From contig JANQOR010000027.1 in assembly GCA_028285685.1 (NCBI GenBank), positions 1 through 64,000 of the forward strand: 64,000 nt of DNA, written 5' to 3'. Of this stretch, positions 61,700-64,000 are shown piece after piece; the stretch's first letter is position 1; each line of letters opens with the position of its first letter. The position numbers were made by a program, and so were the translations under genes. Under the pieces are notes generated by a model that ran no database searches, had not been told where the DNA came from, and saw only the letters and a list, made by a program, of their open reading frames with translations. The DNA is from Cyclobacteriaceae bacterium (GTDB lineage: Bacteria; Bacteroidota; Bacteroidia; Cytophagales; Cyclobacteriaceae).

Positions 61700-62349
61700 T
61701 ACGAAAGATACTGCGATTTTTTGGTCTCCTTTTCTTGGTGTTGCTTGCGATCGCTATTACAATCTACGTCATTGTGGACAAACCGCTTCCAAACGGAACA
61801 CTAGGTCAGGATGCCGAATTACTGGCGGATGAGATGCTATCTGTGTTAAACAAACAAGCTTTCGACTCCTTGGAATATATCGAGTTTACTTTCCGAAATT
61901 CTAACTATTACCAATGGGACAGGGCCAATAACAATGTTATGGTGAAGTGGCTGGAGGAAGAAGTTTACCTCGATTTGAATCAATCCATTGATACATATAA
62001 TCTTTTGGAAATCAAAGCGTATCAAAAATTCATCAATGATTCGTTTTGGCTGATAGCACCCTTCAAGGTACGGGATGAAGGAGTGATCAGAAGTACGCTC
62101 CAGGTTGAAAATGGTCGGGGACTCTTGGTTACTTATTCGTCAGGTGGACTGACTCCCGGAGACAGTTATTTGTGGATCATTGATAATAGAGGTTTCCCAA
62201 TTGCCTGGAGGCTATGGACCTCAAACATTCCAATTGGAGGTCTGGAATTAAGCTGGTCAGGATGGGTAAAAATGAATGAGGTGTGGTTTTCAACTTCGCA
62301 CGATGGAAAAATGACCACCGTCCCTGTAGAAGTTCATTCAGTAAGGTGA
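61696..62349 (+). CDS. Membrane-anchored protein of unknown function
   Basis: The 217-residue protein has an N-terminal membrane helix (about 4-25) and an extracytoplasmic domain with FINDSFWLIAPFKVRDEGVI, RGLLVTYSSGGLTPGDSYLW and LELSWSGWVKMNEVWFSTSH. The shape suggests a LolA/DUF-type fold, but I have no firm family. Its ATG overlaps the amidase stop (ATGA), so the two are coupled. The 3' end overlaps aroA by 12 bases. Confidence 0.62.
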   Translation: MIRKILRFFGLLFLVLLAIAITIYVIVDKPLPNGTLGQDAELLADEMLSVLNKQAFDSLEYIEFTFRNSNYYQWDRANNNVMVKWLEEEVYLDLNQSIDTYNLLEIKAYQKFINDSFWLIAPFKVRDEGVIRSTLQVENGRGLLVTYSSGGLTPGDSYLWIIDNRGFPIAWRLWTSNIPIGGLELSWSGWVKMNEVWFSTSHDGKMTTVPVEVHSVR

Positions 62350-63579
62350 AATTTTAACGCCTGTCTTCTTGACTTCTTCCCAAAAGCCTGGATATGATTT
62401 TCTGACTACTGTGGGTTCTTTAATGACTACATTCATCAATTGGCATAAGGGGGCGAACGCCAAAGCCATTCGATGATCTTCATAAGTGTCAATCTGCACG
62501 GACTCTGGTAAAATCAAAGTAGGCACTAATTGCCAGGAATCTTTCTTTTCGATCAGATCTGCTCCAATCTTGTTTAGCTCATTTTTCATTGCAACTATTC
62601 GATTCGTCTCCTTGATTTTCAAACTCTCAAGGCCTGTAAAGTCGACAAGAATTTGTTTTACTGCTGCAACCACCATGATCGTTTGCGCGAGATCAGGGCA
62701 ATCACGTAGGTCTAACTTCGTCGGTTTAACATCAAGATCTTTCTTGGTCAAGCGGATCTTTCCATTTTCAAATTCTGTAACAACACCAAAATTGAACATG
62801 ATTTCTGCAATCTTCATGTCGCCCTGCGATGAGTAGGTTCGAAGACGAGGAATAGTCAAGCTACTTTTCTCATCGTTGGACAAGGCAATAAAACTATACC
62901 AGTAGCTGGCGCTCGACCAATCACCTTCAATGGTGTAATCTCTCAGCGCATAGTCTCCCGACAGATACTTTCCTTTTTTGACGGATATTATGTTCTTGTT
63001 CCATTTACTTTCCACACCAAAGGCCAGCATCAGATCCCGAGTCATTTCTATGTAGGGCTTACTGAAAATCTCTGAAGTAAGCTCAATTTGAAGACCCTTC
63101 TGGAGAGCCGGGGCGATCATCAAGAGGGCACTGATGAACTGACTACTGACATTGCCGGGAATCGAGATTTTGTTCGCTTTTTGCTTGGCAAACTCCTTGA
63201 TTTTCAGTGGCGGATACCCAGCTTCCTCAAGATATTCAATATCAGCCCCAATTTCTCTTAGCGCGTTGACCAGATGTCCAATTGGTCGCTCTTTCATCCG
63301 CTCTGAGCCTGTGATTGTACATTCTTTTTTCCCAATTGCAAGGTAGGCGGTCAGAAATCGCATTGTTGTGCCCGCATCGATTACATCCCAGACTCTCCTG
63401 TTCTTTTGCAAGAGCACATTCATCGTTCGGGTATCCTGAGCATCGGACAAATTTTTCAAAACGATCTTTTCGCCCGATAAGGCTTTTATCATAAGTGCTC
63501 GGTTGCTTTCGCTTTTTGACGGAGAAACCTTCACTTCACCCATTAGGCGGCCAGCGTATTTGTTTAATAAGTAGTGCAA
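62338..63579 (-). CDS. aroA: 3-phosphoshikimate 1-carboxyvinyltransferase
   Basis: The 413-residue protein makes EPSP from shikimate-3-phosphate and PEP in the shikimate pathway. The family motifs are present: the N-terminal KSESNRALMI with the S3P-binding SNR, DAGTTMRFLTAYLA (PEP-binding loop with T-T-M-R), RMKERPIGHLVNALREIGAD, and the closing DTYEDHRMALAFAPL with the catalytic D-H-R-M. Its length fits. The start codon is TTG. The aroB gene lies upstream on the same strand, with a small membrane-protein gene on the opposite strand between them. Confidence 0.95.
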   Translation of the reverse strand: MHYLLNKYAGRLMGEVKVSPSKSESNRALMIKALSGEKIVLKNLSDAQDTRTMNVLLQKNRRVWDVIDAGTTMRFLTAYLAIGKKECTITGSERMKERPIGHLVNALREIGADIEYLEEAGYPPLKIKEFAKQKANKISIPGNVSSQFISALLMIAPALQKGLQIELTSEIFSKPYIEMTRDLMLAFGVESKWNKNIISVKKGKYLSGDYALRDYTIEGDWSSASYWYSFIALSNDEKSSLTIPRLRTYSSQGDMKIAEIMFNFGVVTEFENGKIRLTKKDLDVKPTKLDLRDCPDLAQTIMVVAAVKQILVDFTGLESLKIKETNRIVAMKNELNKIGADLIEKKDSWQLVPTLILPESVQIDTYEDHRMALAFAPLCQLMNVVIKEPTVVRKSYPGFWEEVKKTGVKISPY

Positions 63580-63651
63580 AAGTTGTTACGGGTAAAAATG
63601 ATGAACAATATTCCAACTTTTTTCGTTAATAACTAGTCTTTTAAAGGTATT

Positions 63652-63813
63652 ATGTCAACATCAAAAACAATAGGAGCGATTCTTGTTTCAGTTCTACTGG
63701 GAGCCGTTACTTTCTTTATTGCATCACCAAAGAAGATCACTAAAAAGAAAGAAAAAGAGGTTTCTGAGCCACTGGAGGGGAATTCCAATGCCAAGGAGAA
63801 CTTGTTTATATAA
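63652..63813 (+). CDS. Small YtxH-like membrane protein
   Basis: An ATG at 63652 opens a 53-residue frame: STSKTIGAILVSVLLGAVTF gives one hydrophobic helix (about 7-24), followed by a lysine-rich stretch (PKKITKKKEKE) and an acidic/polar tail. The size and helix-then-charged layout resembles YtxH-like small proteins. Its last eight bases overlap the convergent aroB stop. It is the only gene between aroA and aroB. Confidence 0.6.
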   Translation: MSTSKTIGAILVSVLLGAVTFFIASPKKITKKKEKEVSEPLEGNSNAKENLFI

Positions 63814-64000
63814 GTTCCTGGTACGCCGACAATGATTTTTTAACCATTGCAAGGCTCACGTTCACGTCGTATTCACAATTTCCAATTCCATTAAGTAACG
63901 AAAAATTGATTCCTCTGGAATCGTTTTTTTTGTCCTGGAGGAGGTAGTTTATAAGCTCTTCCAAGGTGGGTAGTGCTGTCGGAATTGTAAAGTTTGAGAC
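63806..64000 (-). CDS. aroB: 3-dehydroquinate synthase, C-terminal end (partial)
   Basis: The visible 64 codons, read on the minus strand and running off the right edge, encode PTLEELINYLLQDKKND and GINFSLLNGIGNCEYD, the C-terminal part of 3-dehydroquinate synthase, where DKKN precedes the last strands. The bulk of the gene, including the NAD and metal sites, lies beyond the window. With aroA it forms part of the shikimate pathway. Identity rests only on this end. Confidence 0.8.
   Translation of the reverse strand, partial: VSNFTIPTALPTLEELINYLLQDKKNDSRGINFSLLNGIGNCEYDVNVSLAMVKKSLSAYQELI

Overview
The window looks like a chromosomal stretch of a Bacteroidota bacterium, most likely of the order Cytophagales. 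This rests on family content: BatA-type double-membrane protein, DUF4199, DUF4249 and DUF4197 proteins, a TonB-dependent receptor with a carboxypeptidase-regulatory-like domain, LytS/LytTR pairs, AraC regulators fused to membrane helices, DUF6090 and DUF6702. The DNA is AT-rich, Shine-Dalgarno sites are mostly weak, and two promoters fit the Bacteroidota TTTG/TAnnTTTG consensus. Genus and species cannot be named from sequence alone. No phage, transposase, CRISPR array or tRNA was seen.

Layout. 1-463: end of an rRNA operon (23S 3' end, 5S, terminator). 624-9671: plus-strand run of tightly packed genes. It encodes a BatA-like protein, a dihydroorotase homologue that lacks its metal-binding histidines, two DUF4199 membrane proteins, a dolichol-phosphate-mannose-synthase-like glycosyltransferase, an arylsulfotransferase-like protein, a 52-residue membrane peptide, a membrane-anchored sulfotransferase and a second glycosyltransferase. 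The last five may make or modify a sulfated glycan or glycolipid. 9660-16174: housekeeping and small proteins (methyltransferase, thioesterase, DUF3052, DnaJ-TPR, CrcB, AcpH, TerB-like, CBS, YdeI-like). 16203-30898: mixed accessory genes (UshA-like nucleotidase, ArsR/SRPBCC pair, Crp/Fnr regulator, hydrolases, M23 peptidase, GNAT, VOC, AraC).

31114-37504: an NTF2-like protein, a redoxin, a LytS-type histidine kinase, a LytTR response regulator, a TonB-dependent receptor and its DUF4249 lipoprotein. 37501-46291: an amidase, a M20 amidohydrolase, an ATP-grasp ligase, a PEP-mutase-like enzyme, an AraC regulator and a kelch protein. 46425-48818: an FtsX-type ABC permease without a nearby ATPase. 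48877-54686: secreted proteins bracketed by two membrane-embedded transcription factors (LytTR and AraC types). Three of these genes (TPR-DUF1579, tandem NTF2-like lipoprotein, membrane LytTR) overlap start to stop and probably form one signalling unit. 54739-62349: GNAT, LysR, gamma-glutamylcyclotransferase-like, EamA transporter, small proteins, PD40 protein and a second amidase. 62338-64000: aroA and the 3' end of aroB, with a small membrane-protein gene between them on the opposite strand.

Three genes are interrupted by apparent single-base shifts (thioredoxin near 22919, a secreted protein near 28060, DUF6090 near 58727). In each the missing protein part can be read in another frame. A fourth gene (hydrolase, 20468-21733) lacks a usable start for its lipoprotein signal. 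These may be sequencing or assembly errors or recent mutations; the sequence alone cannot decide.

The strongest candidates for something undescribed are the 50.3-52.8 kb translationally coupled membrane-LytTR unit, the sulfotransferase/arylsulfotransferase/52-residue peptide cluster at 4.8-9.7 kb, and the degenerate dihydroorotase embedded in a membrane-protein operon.
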